DNA from: Pedobacter panaciterrae
Lineage (GTDB): Bacteria > Bacteroidota > Bacteroidia > Sphingobacteriales > Sphingobacteriaceae
Reading direction: 5' to 3'
Length of the DNA stretch: 64,000 nucleotides
Assembly (NCBI RefSeq): GCF_013204795.1
Contig: NZ_JABMKW010000018.1
Coordinates: forward strand, 1-64,000
Part shown: piece by piece, positions 52,526 through 62,195 of the stretch
How positions within the stretch are numbered: the stretch's first letter is position 1
Layout of the letters: each line of letters starts with the position of its first letter
The notes under the pieces: generated by a model
Databases searched by the model: none
Told to the model about the DNA's origin: nothing
What the model saw: the letters and a program-made list of their open reading frames with translations, nothing else
Translations under genes and position numbers: made by a program

Positions 52526-54055
52526 ATGCCACTCCAAAAAACCAACACTGAAACCATTGTTTTAGTATCCTTTGTTGTATTGAAGCTTTTTTTACACTGT
52601 TTCCTGATTAATCCGGTATACGAATTACATCGTGATGAGTTTTTACACCTCGATCAGGCAAACCATCTGGCATGGGGCTTTCAATCTGTTCCTCCTGTTA
52701 CCTCCATTTTTGCATGGATTATAAAAATGCTTGGCGGCGGTACTTTTATAATACGTCTGATTACCGCGTGTTTTGGCGCAGGTACATTAATGTATTCCTG
52801 GTTTATTGTAAAAGCGCTAAAAGGTGATCTGTTTGCCAAGATATTATGTATGGTGGCATTGTTTGCATGTGCCATTGCGCGTTTGGATATGTTATTTCAG
52901 CCCAATGCTTTTGATATTTTATGCTGGACAGCCACTTACTATTACTTTATAAAATACATCTCTACAAATGCGCCAAGGTTTATTTACTATGCAATACTTG
53001 CCATTGCAATTGGTTTTTTAAACAAATACAGTATTGCTTTTTTGGTTGTTGGTTTAGGGCTTGGGTTTTCCATATCCGCGCAGCGGCATATATTTGCTGT
53101 AAAACACTTATACTTCGCCATTGCCATTGGCCTACTGCTGGTTTTACCAAATCTGTTATGGCAATATCAAAATCATTTCCCTGTGGTTAAACATATGAAG
53201 GAGCTTGCAGCAACCCAGTTGGATAAAATTAACCGAATAGACTTCCTAAAAGAGCAGTTGCTTTATTACATCGGCGATCTGTGGATTTTATTTGCTGCAG
53301 CAATTGCCTTTTTTGTTTATAAACCATTTAAAAATTTAAGATGGATTGGCTTAAGCTACCTGATTACCATTGGCTTGTTTACCTGGTTTAGGGCAAAAGG
53401 GTATTATGCTGCCGGGCTTTATCCTGTTTTACTAGCCTGCGGATCTGTTTATCTCGCCGCTTTACTTAAAACTGGATGGCAAAGATATCTTAAGGCTATT
53501 CCTTTAATTACTGCTGTAGCAATGTTTTTTCTTATCCTGCCTTATGCCTATCCAATACTAACCCCGAGGGAAATTACCCTTAAAAAGGAGAAATTTGAAA
53601 CACTAGGTGTTATGAGATGGGAAGACGGGAAAAACCATCATCTCCCTCAGGATTTTGCTGACATGCTTGGCTGGAAAGAATTGGCAACAATTGTAGATGA
53701 GGTCTATAAAAGGATCCCGCAAAAGGAAAACCTGATTATTCTTTGTGATAATTATGGAGAAGCCGGAGCTATAAATCATTATTCTACTTTTAAAAACATC
53801 AATGCTGTTTCTTTCAGTGCAGACTACATTACCTGGGTTAATCTGGACAAACAAATTAAAAATGTTATCCTTGTTACGAGTATAGACGATGATGATCCCG
53901 ATCGGAAAGTGGAAAAACCTATATTTGAACGGGTATCGAAAATCAATTCCGTTAAAAATAAAATGGCCCGTGAATACGGGACATCCGTTTATTTACTGGA
54001 GAACGCTAAAATTGACATCAATGCCCGGTTAAGAGCGGAAATGAAAGAAGACTAA
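52526..54055 (+). CDS. Glycosyltransferase family 39-like (ArnT/PMT-type) membrane protein
   Basis: 509 aa with about 10-12 TM helices. The first external loop has YELHRDEFLHLDQ, the acidic motif used by GT-C enzymes to bind a lipid-phosphate sugar donor. The C-terminal ~130 residues are soluble and periplasmic. It probably adds a sugar to lipid A, a protein or another lipid; the acceptor is not known. It ends 1 bp before the MazG-like gene. Confidence 0.85.
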   Translation: MPLQKTNTETIVLVSFVVLKLFLHCFLINPVYELHRDEFLHLDQANHLAWGFQSVPPVTSIFAWIIKMLGGGTFIIRLITACFGAGTLMYSWFIVKALKGDLFAKILCMVALFACAIARLDMLFQPNAFDILCWTATYYYFIKYISTNAPRFIYYAILAIAIGFLNKYSIAFLVVGLGLGFSISAQRHIFAVKHLYFAIAIGLLLVLPNLLWQYQNHFPVVKHMKELAATQLDKINRIDFLKEQLLYYIGDLWILFAAAIAFFVYKPFKNLRWIGLSYLITIGLFTWFRAKGYYAAGLYPVLLACGSVYLAALLKTGWQRYLKAIPLITAVAMFFLILPYAYPILTPREITLKKEKFETLGVMRWEDGKNHHLPQDFADMLGWKELATIVDEVYKRIPQKENLIILCDNYGEAGAINHYSTFKNINAVSFSADYITWVNLDKQIKNVILVTSIDDDDPDRKVEKPIFERVSKINSVKNKMAREYGTSVYLLENAKIDINARLRAEMKED

Positions 54056-54056
54056 A

Positions 54057-54383
54057 ATGACAATAGAAGAAGCACAGAAAACTGTAGACCAATGGATTAA
54101 TACCACAGGCATCAGGTATTTTAATGAATTAACGAATACCGCCATTTTAATGGAAGAGGTGGGTGAGGTAGCCAGAATCATGTCTAGAAAGTATGGCGAG
54201 CAATCTTTTAAGAAAAGCGACGAAGCAGTTGATCTGGGTGATGAAATGGCTGATGTGCTTTTTGTATTGATATGTTTGGCCAATCAGACCGGCATTGATT
54301 TGACCACTGCCCTGGAGAAGAACCTGGTTAAAAAGAATATTCGCGATGCGGAAAGGCATAAAAACAACGAGAAGTTAAAATAA
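54057..54383 (+). CDS. MazG-like nucleotide pyrophosphohydrolase
   Basis: 108 aa all-helical. The metal site ILMEEVGEVARI (E-x2-E) and EMADVLFVLICLAN (E-x2-D) identify the MazG/dUTPase-like superfamily. It hydrolyses nucleoside triphosphates to monophosphates, likely cleaning the pool. It begins 1 bp after the GT39-like gene. Confidence 0.92.
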   Translation: MTIEEAQKTVDQWINTTGIRYFNELTNTAILMEEVGEVARIMSRKYGEQSFKKSDEAVDLGDEMADVLFVLICLANQTGIDLTTALEKNLVKKNIRDAERHKNNEKLK

Positions 54384-54385
54384 AA

Positions 54386-54413
54386 AAAGGCAGCGTTTTT
54401 AGACGCTGCCTTT
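54386..54413. terminator. Bidirectional terminator between MazG-like and HIT genes
   Basis: 11-bp stem AAAGGCAGCGT / ACGCTGCCTTT with a 6-nt loop. The A run to its left gives a T-tract on the minus strand, serving HIT-greA; the plus strand ends in TTT. Confidence 0.8.
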
Positions 54414-54435
54414 CAGGTATTTCAAAATAATGTCT

Positions 54436-54837
54436 TTAATCGAGGGTTAGTGCTGCTTTAATTTTAGCTGCCGCTTCTGCCAATTCCTCGTCTGTAGGTT
54501 TTAGCTTTTCTTTACTAAAATTCATGTCGTTTACGGCATTCATTGGAATCAGGTGAATATGCACATGTGGTACTTCAAGTCCGATTACTGCCACGCCTAC
54601 TTTTTTACAGGGAAAAGCTTCCTTTAACCCCTGGGCTACAATTTTTGCGAACAAGGTCAGTCCAAAATAACTTTCGTCATCCATATCAAAGATGTAATCA
54701 ATTTCCTTTTTTGGAATAACCAGTACATGCCCCATTACTAACGGACTCACGTCTAAAAAGGCAAGGAATTCACTGGTTTCTGCAACTATATGTGCCGGAA
54801 TATCGCCATTAACAATTTTTGAAAATATGCTTGACAT
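54436..54837 (-). CDS. HIT family hydrolase
   Basis: 133 aa. The histidine triad HVHIHLIP (~97-104) and the start IFSKIVNGDIPAHIVAET identify a Hint-type nucleotide phosphoramidase. It follows greA by 11 bp. Confidence 0.95.
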   Translation of the reverse strand: MSSIFSKIVNGDIPAHIVAETSEFLAFLDVSPLVMGHVLVIPKKEIDYIFDMDDESYFGLTLFAKIVAQGLKEAFPCKKVGVAVIGLEVPHVHIHLIPMNAVNDMNFSKEKLKPTDEELAEAAAKIKAALTLD

Positions 54838-54848
54838 GATTTTGGGTT

Positions 54849-55322
54849 TTATCTCGTGATTTCCAATATTTCGAATTCAATTTTACCGGCCGGTACTTGA
54901 ATTTCAGTTTTATCGCCAACTGACTTACCCAATAAACCCTGGGCAATAGGAGATTTTACAGAAATCTTTCCTGTTTTTAAATCTGCCTCCGACTCCGCTA
55001 CCAATTGATAGCTCATTGTAGCGCCATTTTTAACATTTTTGATCTTTACGATTGATAATGCCAGTACTTTAGAAGTATCCAGTTTCGATTCATCAATTAG
55101 CCTTGCTGTTGAAAGTGTTGTTTCAAGCTTAGCTATCTTGGCTTCATGTAAACCTTGGGCTTCTTTTGCTGCATCATATTCCGCGTTCTCAGAAAGGTCA
55201 CCTTTATCTCTTGCTTCTGCTATTGCTTTAGATATTAACTGCCTTCCGGTAGTTTTTAAATAGTGCACCTCTTCTTTTAGTCTCTCTAAACCATCTTGGG
55301 TATAATATGTTACCTCTGTCAT
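54849..55322 (-). CDS. greA: Transcription elongation factor GreA
   Basis: 157 aa. The N-terminal coiled-coil ends with acidic residues (GDLSENAEYDAAKEAQGLHEAKI), followed by the FKBP-like C-terminal domain (SVGDKTEIQVPAGKIEFEIL). It rescues backtracked RNA polymerase. First gene of greA-HIT, with a terminator-like hairpin in its leader. Confidence 0.97.
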   Translation of the reverse strand: MTEVTYYTQDGLERLKEEVHYLKTTGRQLISKAIAEARDKGDLSENAEYDAAKEAQGLHEAKIAKLETTLSTARLIDESKLDTSKVLALSIVKIKNVKNGATMSYQLVAESEADLKTGKISVKSPIAQGLLGKSVGDKTEIQVPAGKIEFEILEITR

Positions 55323-55348
55323 AGCTCGTTTATTTTGTTAGTTACTCT

Positions 55349-55394
55349 AAAAAACAAACAAGACTACATGGGATTCTAAACCTACATAGTCTTG
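55349..55394 (-). terminator. Terminator-like hairpin in the greA leader
   Basis: CAAGACTA / TAGTCTTG (55359-55366 and 55387-55394) with a partly paired 20-nt loop; on the minus strand TTTGTTTTTT follows (55349-55358), 27 nt before the greA ATG. No other minus-strand gene lies upstream, so it would attenuate greA or make a short leader RNA. Confidence 0.5.
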
Positions 55395-55513
55395 CTTCAA
55401 TTAAAACGAAGATAATGGGGTAATACCACAAAAACAAATTATTGATCTAAAATGATGCAGTTATGAACAAAATAAGGCTATTTTTATATTTCCATTAAGT
55501 TAACAGTTATAGA

Positions 55514-57391
55514 ATGAATACTTTAAAAACCCTATTTCTATTCTTAATCACTTCATTTACAGTTAGTGCACAAGAATTATACACACCCAGAAATATAAAA
55601 AATGCATATGATAATGGAACACGTTCATACGATGGGAAACCAGGTAAAAATTACTGGCAAAATCGGGGAAAGTATGACATTCAGGTATCGGTTGACGAAA
55701 AAAACAAGATTGTAACTGGAAAAGAAACTATTGTTTACACAAATAATAGCCCTGATACATTAAAATCAGCCGCAATAAGATTCGTAAACAATATCCACAA
55801 ACCAGAATCTCCAAGATCTGGTTATGTTGGTGCTGATTTCCTAAGCTCCGGCTTAAAAATCTCCTCATTTAGGGTAAATGGCCAGGCCTACCAAGTGAAC
55901 AGTACCAATTGGGGTACGGTTGCAAGTGTTGCACTTAAGAGCCCCCTCCCTTCTGGCCAATCGGCAACCTTTGTGATCGAATGGAACTATCCCTTGTCAA
56001 AGCAGAGTGGTCGCGAGGGACAAATCGACAACACTTCTCTTTTTGTGGCCTACGCTTACCCCAGAATATCTGTATATGATGATTACAATGGATGGGATAT
56101 GATTCCGCATAGCGACAGAACAGAGTTTTATAACGATTTTAACGACTATAAACTTGCTGTTAAAGCGCCAAAAAATTATGTTGTCTGGGCAACAGGTGAT
56201 CTGTTAAACCCTGATGAAGTTTTGGAAGCTGAATATGCGTCGAGACTTAGAAAGTCTTACACTTCTGACGAGGTGATCCATATTGCTACAGCCGCTGAAA
56301 TGAAAAAAGGCGGAGTAACAAAACCAAAAGACGACAACATCTGGAAGTTTGAAGCCAACAATATAAGCGATGTTACTTTTTCATTAAGCAGTAGCTATTT
56401 ATGGGATGCAGGAAGTATTGTAGTTGATAAGAAAACCAATAGAAGGGTTAGTGTTCAGGCGGCTTATAATGAAGCTGCAAATGATTTTTCTCATGCAGTT
56501 GAATGGGGCAAGCTTGCACTGGATTGGTTCTCTAACAACTGGCCCGGGGTGCCCTACCCTTTCTCCAAAATGACCGCTTTTCAGGGATTTGCTGACATGG
56601 AATATCCAATGATGGTGAATGACTCCAGCACGCCAGATCTGGAGTTTTCTCAATTCGTACTTAATCATGAAATTGCTCATACATATTTCCCTTTTTACAT
56701 GGGCACCAATGAAACACGCTATGCATTTATGGATGAAGGTTGGGCCACCACACTAGAATATTTGATAGGGCAACAGCAATTAGGCAAAGAAAAAGCCGCA
56801 GAAAATTATAAGAAGTTCAGGGTACAACGTTGGATATCTGACCCTTCAACGGAGCAAGATCAGCCAATTATCTCTATGTCAACCCAGGTATCAGATGCCG
56901 GATACGGCAATAATGCATACGGTAAACCTTCATTGGCATATCTGGCTTTAAAAGATTTACTTGGCGACGAAGTATTTGGAAAGGCACTGCATACCTACAT
57001 GGATCGCTGGAATGGTAAGCACCCCATTCCATGGGATTTCTTTTATTCCTTTAATGACGCCACAAAACAAAATTTAAACTGGTTTTGGAACAATTGGTTT
57101 TTTAGTAGCAGCTACATAGACCTTGCTATTGAAAAGGTAATTGTAAAGGGGAACAATTATACGATTTCAGTAAAAAATGCCGGAGGATTTGCAATTCCTT
57201 TTGACCTGAAGGTTATTTATAACGACGGCAAGGAACAGCTGATTCACCGAACTCCGGAAACATGGAAAAACAACCGTAAAGAGACATTTTTTGAAATCAG
57301 GGCAGATGCCCCCGTACGATCGATCACCTTAGATGGCGGTATTTTTATGGATGCCAAACCAGCTGATAATATTTGGCTAAAGAAATTATAA
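55514..57391 (+). CDS. M1 family zinc metallopeptidase, secreted
   Basis: 625 aa with a signal peptide (ending SAQ, residue 20). The gluzincin motif HEIAH is followed exactly 18 residues later by the third zinc ligand Glu (MDEGWATTLEY). FADMEYPMM stands where M1 enzymes have their GxMEN substrate motif. It is likely a periplasmic or exported aminopeptidase. The 3' end overlaps the convergent dehydrogenase by 6 bp. Confidence 0.95.
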   Translation: MNTLKTLFLFLITSFTVSAQELYTPRNIKNAYDNGTRSYDGKPGKNYWQNRGKYDIQVSVDEKNKIVTGKETIVYTNNSPDTLKSAAIRFVNNIHKPESPRSGYVGADFLSSGLKISSFRVNGQAYQVNSTNWGTVASVALKSPLPSGQSATFVIEWNYPLSKQSGREGQIDNTSLFVAYAYPRISVYDDYNGWDMIPHSDRTEFYNDFNDYKLAVKAPKNYVVWATGDLLNPDEVLEAEYASRLRKSYTSDEVIHIATAAEMKKGGVTKPKDDNIWKFEANNISDVTFSLSSSYLWDAGSIVVDKKTNRRVSVQAAYNEAANDFSHAVEWGKLALDWFSNNWPGVPYPFSKMTAFQGFADMEYPMMVNDSSTPDLEFSQFVLNHEIAHTYFPFYMGTNETRYAFMDEGWATTLEYLIGQQQLGKEKAAENYKKFRVQRWISDPSTEQDQPIISMSTQVSDAGYGNNAYGKPSLAYLALKDLLGDEVFGKALHTYMDRWNGKHPIPWDFFYSFNDATKQNLNWFWNNWFFSSSYIDLAIEKVIVKGNNYTISVKNAGGFAIPFDLKVIYNDGKEQLIHRTPETWKNNRKETFFEIRADAPVRSITLDGGIFMDAKPADNIWLKKL

Positions 57392-58312
57392 GTTGCGTAA
57401 CTTCTCTGCCAGAATTTCTGAAATCTTGCGATAAGAGTCGAAGGTCCAGCCCCCAACATGTGGTGTTAATATCACCTTGTCGGATTTAGCCAGCTCCTGG
57501 TACCAGTTCTGAGTTCCCAAAGCAGGAAATTTCTCTACCTCTAGTACGTCGAGCCCTGCGCCGAGTATTTTATTTGCAGCTATTGCATTTAAGACTGCCT
57601 TTGTATTTACTACCTCGCCCCTTGCGGTATTGATAAAAAATATTGGCTTGCGGAAGTGAAACAGATACTCCTCATCTACCATTTGCCTGGTTTCAGATGT
57701 AAGCGGAATATGTAGGCTCAGCACATCGCTTTGCTTTACAATCTCTTCCATGCTTACTTCTTTAGCGTAAGCATCGGTAAAGCCTGTTTTATATTTATCA
57801 TATGCAATAACGTTAACTTCAAAACCTGCTAATTTTTTCGCAAAGCTTTTACCCATAAAGCCATAGCCTATTATCCCTACGGTTTTACCTTTAAGCTCAA
57901 ATCCACGACTACCCTCTCTGTCCCAAACACCATTTCGTACTTCAATGTCTGCCCTGCGGAAGTTATTCATAAGTGCAAGCAGCAAACCTGTAGCATGCTC
58001 TCCAACAGCATCCATGTTTCCTTCGGGAGCATTTAGCAGCTCAATATTTTTTTCCTTGGCAAACGCTTCATCTATGTTATCTAATCCCGCTCCTGCCCTT
58101 GCAACAAATTTTAACTTAACGCCCGCGCTTAAAAGTTCTTTATCAATCAAAAATTTTGTTCGAACAGCTATTCCTTCATACTCAGCAATTACAGCAAGCG
58201 TTTCGGCTCTTGTAATTAACGGTTGATCGTTTACTTCGTATCCCAGTGCAATGGCACTTTCTTTAAATGCCGGATGCAGATCGTCTACTATTAATATTTT
58301 CCCTTTGGTCAT
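57386..58312 (-). CDS. D-2-hydroxyacid dehydrogenase (phosphoglycerate dehydrogenase-like)
   Basis: 308 aa. NAD-binding GIIGYGFMGKSF (~145-156) and catalytic regions INTARGEVV and ILTPHVGGWT (His with its partner Glu) are present. It lacks the C-terminal ACT domain of long SerA forms. Serine synthesis is likely, but other 2-hydroxyacids cannot be excluded. Confidence 0.9.
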   Translation of the reverse strand: MTKGKILIVDDLHPAFKESAIALGYEVNDQPLITRAETLAVIAEYEGIAVRTKFLIDKELLSAGVKLKFVARAGAGLDNIDEAFAKEKNIELLNAPEGNMDAVGEHATGLLLALMNNFRRADIEVRNGVWDREGSRGFELKGKTVGIIGYGFMGKSFAKKLAGFEVNVIAYDKYKTGFTDAYAKEVSMEEIVKQSDVLSLHIPLTSETRQMVDEEYLFHFRKPIFFINTARGEVVNTKAVLNAIAANKILGAGLDVLEVEKFPALGTQNWYQELAKSDKVILTPHVGGWTFDSYRKISEILAEKLRNL

Positions 58313-58359
58313 TATTAGAATTCTATTTATGCAAAAATACAGGGTTTAGTGATTTGATT

Positions 58360-59142
58360 TTACTGAGATAGCTGTGCTAAATGCTGTGTTAGCGCTATAA
58401 AATCTGCAACGCTTAATTGCTCCGCACGTTTATCAAAAAAGGCATGGTCATCCATTTTATCTTTAGGTACCACCCCGGATAGCGCATTACGCAATGTTTT
58501 TCTTCTTTGATTGAAACCCGCTTTTACGGTACGCCAGAAAAGCTTTTCATCACACGGCAGTGTTTCTACATTATTCCGGCTGAGCCTGATCACACCTGAA
58601 TTTACTTTTGGTGGGGGATTAAATGTACCGGGCTTAACAGAAAACAGGTATTCAATATCGTAATAAGCCTGGATCAACACACTTAAAATGCCGTAGTCTT
58701 TAGTCCCTGCCTTAGATGCACAGCGTTCTGCAACTTCTTTCTGAAACATACCAACCATTTCCACAACATGTGTTCTGTTTTCGAGAATCTTGAACAGGAT
58801 TTGAGAAGAAATATTATAAGGAAAGTTTCCGATGATCGCATACTTGTCAGGAAAAATCTCAGAAAGATTTAATGCCAGGAAATCACCATTTATTAGTCTA
58901 TCGCCAAGCTGAGGATATTTTTCCTGCAGAAAACGATACGATTCCACATCTATATCAATTAAAAAAGTTTCAAGGTCTGTCCGTTCCAGTAAAATATCTG
59001 ATAAGATTCCCATGCCCGGGCCTACCTCAAGTACTTGTTTGTATTTATCGGTATGAATAAGGCCGTTTACTATTTTTGCCGCAATGTTTTTATCCGTTAA
59101 AAAATGTTGCCCTAAATGCTTTTTTGCCTTTACCAAACTCAT
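58360..59142 (-). CDS. rsmA: 16S rRNA dimethyladenosine transferase
   Basis: 260 aa from the ATG at 59142 (MSLVKAKKHLGQHFLTDKN). An ATG at 59166 lies at or upstream of the predicted transcription start and is disfavoured. SAM site EVGPGMGILSD and catalytic NFPYNISSQ are present. It dimethylates two adenines near the 3' end of 16S rRNA. Confidence 0.96.
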   Translation of the reverse strand: MSLVKAKKHLGQHFLTDKNIAAKIVNGLIHTDKYKQVLEVGPGMGILSDILLERTDLETFLIDIDVESYRFLQEKYPQLGDRLINGDFLALNLSEIFPDKYAIIGNFPYNISSQILFKILENRTHVVEMVGMFQKEVAERCASKAGTKDYGILSVLIQAYYDIEYLFSVKPGTFNPPPKVNSGVIRLSRNNVETLPCDEKLFWRTVKAGFNQRRKTLRNALSGVVPKDKMDDHAFFDKRAEQLSVADFIALTQHLAQLSQ

Positions 59143-59163
59143 ATCCTGATCTATTAAAAGGTG

Positions 59164-59171
59164 CAAAATAA
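59164..59171 (-). promoter_or_regulatory. Possible -7 box of rsmA
   Basis: TTATTTTG on the minus strand, one mismatch to TAnnTTTG, 22 nt upstream of the chosen ATG. No clear -33 is seen. Confidence 0.35.
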
Positions 59172-59243
59172 GTAAACTTTTACTAGTATCGGACTAACAT
59201 TCAGGTGAAATTCTGTAATTTGCGCTAAATTTTCTATTTAGAT

Positions 59244-60323
59244 ATGAGCAATAAAATTAAAATCGGTATAAGTATAGGTGACGTAAACGGCATAGGATTA
59301 GAGGTTATCCTTAAAACCTTATCTGAAAACCGCATCCTGGACTATTGTACGCCAATTGTTTATGGCCATACTAAAGTTGCTTCTTATCACCGTAAGGCAT
59401 TAGGCATGAATGATCTTGTTTTTAATGTGATCAATAACGCTGATGCAGCTAATCCTAAAAAAGCAAACCTGATCAATTGCTGGGAAGAAGATGTTAAAAT
59501 AGACTTAGGAGTTTCTAACGAAATTGGCGGCAAATATGCCCTTTTATCGTTAGAGAAAGCCACAGACGACCTCATTAATGGCAATATTGATGCATTGGTA
59601 ACTGCTCCTATTAATAAACACAATATCCAATCTGATACTTTTAATTTCCCTGGACATACAGAGTACTTGCAACAACGCAGCGGTAGTGATGATGTGCTGA
59701 TGTTTTTAATAAGCGAGGACATTCGTGTAGGTGTGGTAACCGGACATATTCCAATTACAGAGGTATCTGCAAGTATTACTAAAGACAAAATTGTAAAGAA
59801 ACTGGTAATGATGAATGAAAGTCTTAAGAAAGACTTTTGGATAGAAAAACCAAAAATTGCAGTTCTGGGTCTTAATCCTCACGCTGGCGACAATGGTTTA
59901 TTAGGAAAAGAAGAGGCCGATATTATTACACCTGCTATTCAGGAAGCTTTCGACAAAGGAGTAATTTGCTTTGGCCCTTACCCTGCCGACGGCTTTTTTG
60001 GTAATGGTGGGTATAAGCAATTCGACGCTGTACTGGCCATGTACCATGACCAGGGCCTTATCCCTTTTAAAACAATTGCTTTTAGCACAGGTGTTAATTA
60101 TAGTGCTGGATTGAAGATTGTACGCACTTCGCCAGACCACGGTACAGGATACGATATAGCAGGAAAGAATGTTGCAGATCCGACTTCGTTTATAGAAGCC
60201 GTTTTTGCCGCTACTCACATTGTGAAAAACCGCAGAGAACAAGAAGAATTATTAAAAAATCAACTGCGCAGTGGTGGAAAAATTATTGAAACTGCGGCAG
60301 ACATGAAGGATGACGCAAATTAA
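59244..60323 (+). CDS. pdxA: 4-hydroxythreonine-4-phosphate dehydrogenase
   Basis: 359 aa. Metal-site and family motifs TAPINKHNI, FPGHTEYLQ, GLNPHAGDNGLLG, MYHDQGLIPFK and RTSPDHGTGYDIAGK are complete. It acts in the DXP-dependent vitamin B6 pathway. Divergent from rsmA across 101 bp (start to start). Confidence 0.97.
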   Translation: MSNKIKIGISIGDVNGIGLEVILKTLSENRILDYCTPIVYGHTKVASYHRKALGMNDLVFNVINNADAANPKKANLINCWEEDVKIDLGVSNEIGGKYALLSLEKATDDLINGNIDALVTAPINKHNIQSDTFNFPGHTEYLQQRSGSDDVLMFLISEDIRVGVVTGHIPITEVSASITKDKIVKKLVMMNESLKKDFWIEKPKIAVLGLNPHAGDNGLLGKEEADIITPAIQEAFDKGVICFGPYPADGFFGNGGYKQFDAVLAMYHDQGLIPFKTIAFSTGVNYSAGLKIVRTSPDHGTGYDIAGKNVADPTSFIEAVFAATHIVKNRREQEELLKNQLRSGGKIIETAADMKDDAN

Positions 60324-60370
60324 GAGTATTTTATTTTTCAATAACATTTTAGAAATGTCAAATTAATTCT

Positions 60371-60378
60371 TACATTTG
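60371..60378 (+). promoter_or_regulatory. -7 box of the yceD-rpmF transcript
   Basis: TACATTTG is an exact TAnnTTTG. The transcript would start near 60384, which excludes a start codon at 60376 and supports TTG at 60400. Confidence 0.55.
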
Positions 60379-60399
60379 CGGGCTAAAATTTTGTTACAA

Positions 60400-60936
60400 T
60401 TGAAACCATTAAAACAATTTTCAATCCCATTTACCGGCTTAAAAATTGGCAAACATCAGTTTGATTTTGAGATTGATAACAGCTTTTTTGATGCTTTTGA
60501 ATACTCTTTAGTAAAAAAAGGTGATTTAAAAGCTAGCGTTGAATTAGACAAACAAGAAACAATGCTGATTTTGCAGTTCCATATTGAAGGAACTATAATT
60601 TTAGATTGCGACAAATGTTTAGCCGAGTTTGGAGCACCAATAAGCGTACAGGAAAGGCAGATTGTAAAATTTGCTGAAGATGAGTTAGAGAGTGATGATC
60701 TGGAGATCATTGTTCTTAGTAAAAAAGAAAGTGAGATCGATGTATCAGAACTTATTTATGAATTCATCACAGTATCTGTACCATATATAAAAATATGCGA
60801 GCAAAATGGCGAAGGCCAGCAATGCGACCAGGAAATGATAGCAAGACTGGAAAGTCTTTCTATCGGATCACAAAAAGAAGAAGAAGAACAACAAGATGAT
60901 GACCCACGTTGGGCAGCATTAAAAAAATTAAAATAA
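60400..60936 (+). CDS. YceD/DUF177 family protein (TTG start)
   Basis: 178 aa if translation starts at TTG 60400 (MKPLKQFSIPFTGLKIGKHQF), the usual start in this family; the earlier TTG at 60376 lies inside the -7 box. LDCDKCLAEFGAPI and CEQNGEGQQCDQEM supply paired cysteines typical of DUF177. The family is linked to 23S rRNA/50S maturation and is commonly encoded next to rpmF, which follows 18 bp later. The C-terminus is very acidic. Confidence 0.9.
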   Translation: MKPLKQFSIPFTGLKIGKHQFDFEIDNSFFDAFEYSLVKKGDLKASVELDKQETMLILQFHIEGTIILDCDKCLAEFGAPISVQERQIVKFAEDELESDDLEIIVLSKKESEIDVSELIYEFITVSVPYIKICEQNGEGQQCDQEMIARLESLSIGSQKEEEEQQDDDPRWAALKKLK

Positions 60937-60954
60937 TAATTAAATAAATCAGCA

Positions 60955-61146
60955 ATGGCACATCCAAAACGCAAGATTTCTAAAAGTAGAAGAGATAAAA
61001 GAAGAACCCACTATAAAGCAGAAGCTCCTTCTTTAGCTACTTGTCAAACAACAGGTGCAATCCACACACCTCACCGCGCTTACAACGTTGATGGTAACTT
61101 GTACTACAACGGTAAATTGGTTATTGAAAACACCTCAATAGGTTAA
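60955..61146 (+). CDS. rpmF: 50S ribosomal protein L32
   Basis: 63 aa. MAHPKRKISKSRRDKRRTHY is the L32 N-terminus. A zinc motif is not evident (only one Cys), so this looks like a zinc-free form. Between yceD and plsX as in many bacteria. Confidence 0.97.
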   Translation: MAHPKRKISKSRRDKRRTHYKAEAPSLATCQTTGAIHTPHRAYNVDGNLYYNGKLVIENTSIG

Positions 61147-61244
61147 TTTTCTGAAAAATAGTTTGTGTTTTAAGTCTTTGAAAGTTTAACTTAGAGACTG
61201 GAAACAAGGGTGATTTTACCTTATACACAAACTGATTTTTTACT

Positions 61245-62186
61245 ATGAAAATAGGTCTCGATATAATGGGCGGAGACTATGCTCCTAAAGCAAATGTTTT
61301 AGGAGCAATAGCAGCCCATCCATTGTTATCTCCAGATGAGCAGATAGTGCTTATTGGAGATACGAAGCAGATTAAACCTTTACTCTCCGAAAACGGATTT
61401 GATCCGGATCTCTTTGAATATGTTCATACCGAGGAGGTAATAGGTATGGGTGAACATCCCACTAAGGCTATCGTTCAGAAGCCTAATTCCAGTATTTCTA
61501 TAGGTTTCAATTTACTTAAAGAAGGTAAACTTGATTCATTTGCAAGCGCCGGTAATTCGGGAGCCATGCTTGTTGGTGCCGTTTTTAGTGTAAAAACTAT
61601 TCCCGGAATCATAAGACCATGTCTTTCTACTTTTTTACCAAAGCTTAGCGGTGGCGTAGGTTTAATGGTGGATGTAGGCGCCAATGCAGATTGTAAGCCT
61701 GATACTTTATTACAATTTGGTGTTCTTGGAAGCTTGTACGCAGAAAATGTAATGGGTATAAGCAATCCTAAAGTAGCCTTGATGAATATTGGTGAGGAAG
61801 ATGAAAAAGGAAATATGCTGAGTTTGGCAACATTCCCTTTAATGAAAGATACCAACCTGTTTAACTTTATAGGTAATGTAGAAGGCCGGGATTTATTTAA
61901 TGATAAGGCCGATGTAATTGTTTGTGATGGCTTTACTGGAAATGTAATGCTTAAACTTGCAGAATCATTCTATGTACTAACATTAAAAAGAGGTTTAAAG
62001 GATGAATTCTTTGACCGCTTTAATTACGAGAACTACGGCGGAAGCCCGGTTCTTGGTGTAAATGCTCCGGTTGTTATAGGACATGGAATTTCTAGTCCTA
62101 CGGCAGTAAAAAATATGATATTACAGTCCAGAGACATGATTACTACAGGCTTGGTAGGCAAGATACAAGCCGCTTTTAATAATTAA
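61245..62186 (+). CDS. plsX: Phosphate acyltransferase PlsX
   Basis: 313 aa. MKIGLDIMGGDYAPKANVLGA at the front and SAGNSGAMLVGAVF, VDVGANADCKP and DGFTGNVMLKLAE identify PlsX, which turns acyl-ACP into acyl-phosphate for phospholipid synthesis. fabH follows after 9 bp. Confidence 0.97.
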   Translation: MKIGLDIMGGDYAPKANVLGAIAAHPLLSPDEQIVLIGDTKQIKPLLSENGFDPDLFEYVHTEEVIGMGEHPTKAIVQKPNSSISIGFNLLKEGKLDSFASAGNSGAMLVGAVFSVKTIPGIIRPCLSTFLPKLSGGVGLMVDVGANADCKPDTLLQFGVLGSLYAENVMGISNPKVALMNIGEEDEKGNMLSLATFPLMKDTNLFNFIGNVEGRDLFNDKADVIVCDGFTGNVMLKLAESFYVLTLKRGLKDEFFDRFNYENYGGSPVLGVNAPVVIGHGISSPTAVKNMILQSRDMITTGLVGKIQAAFNN

Positions 62187-62195
62187 TATCAAGAA

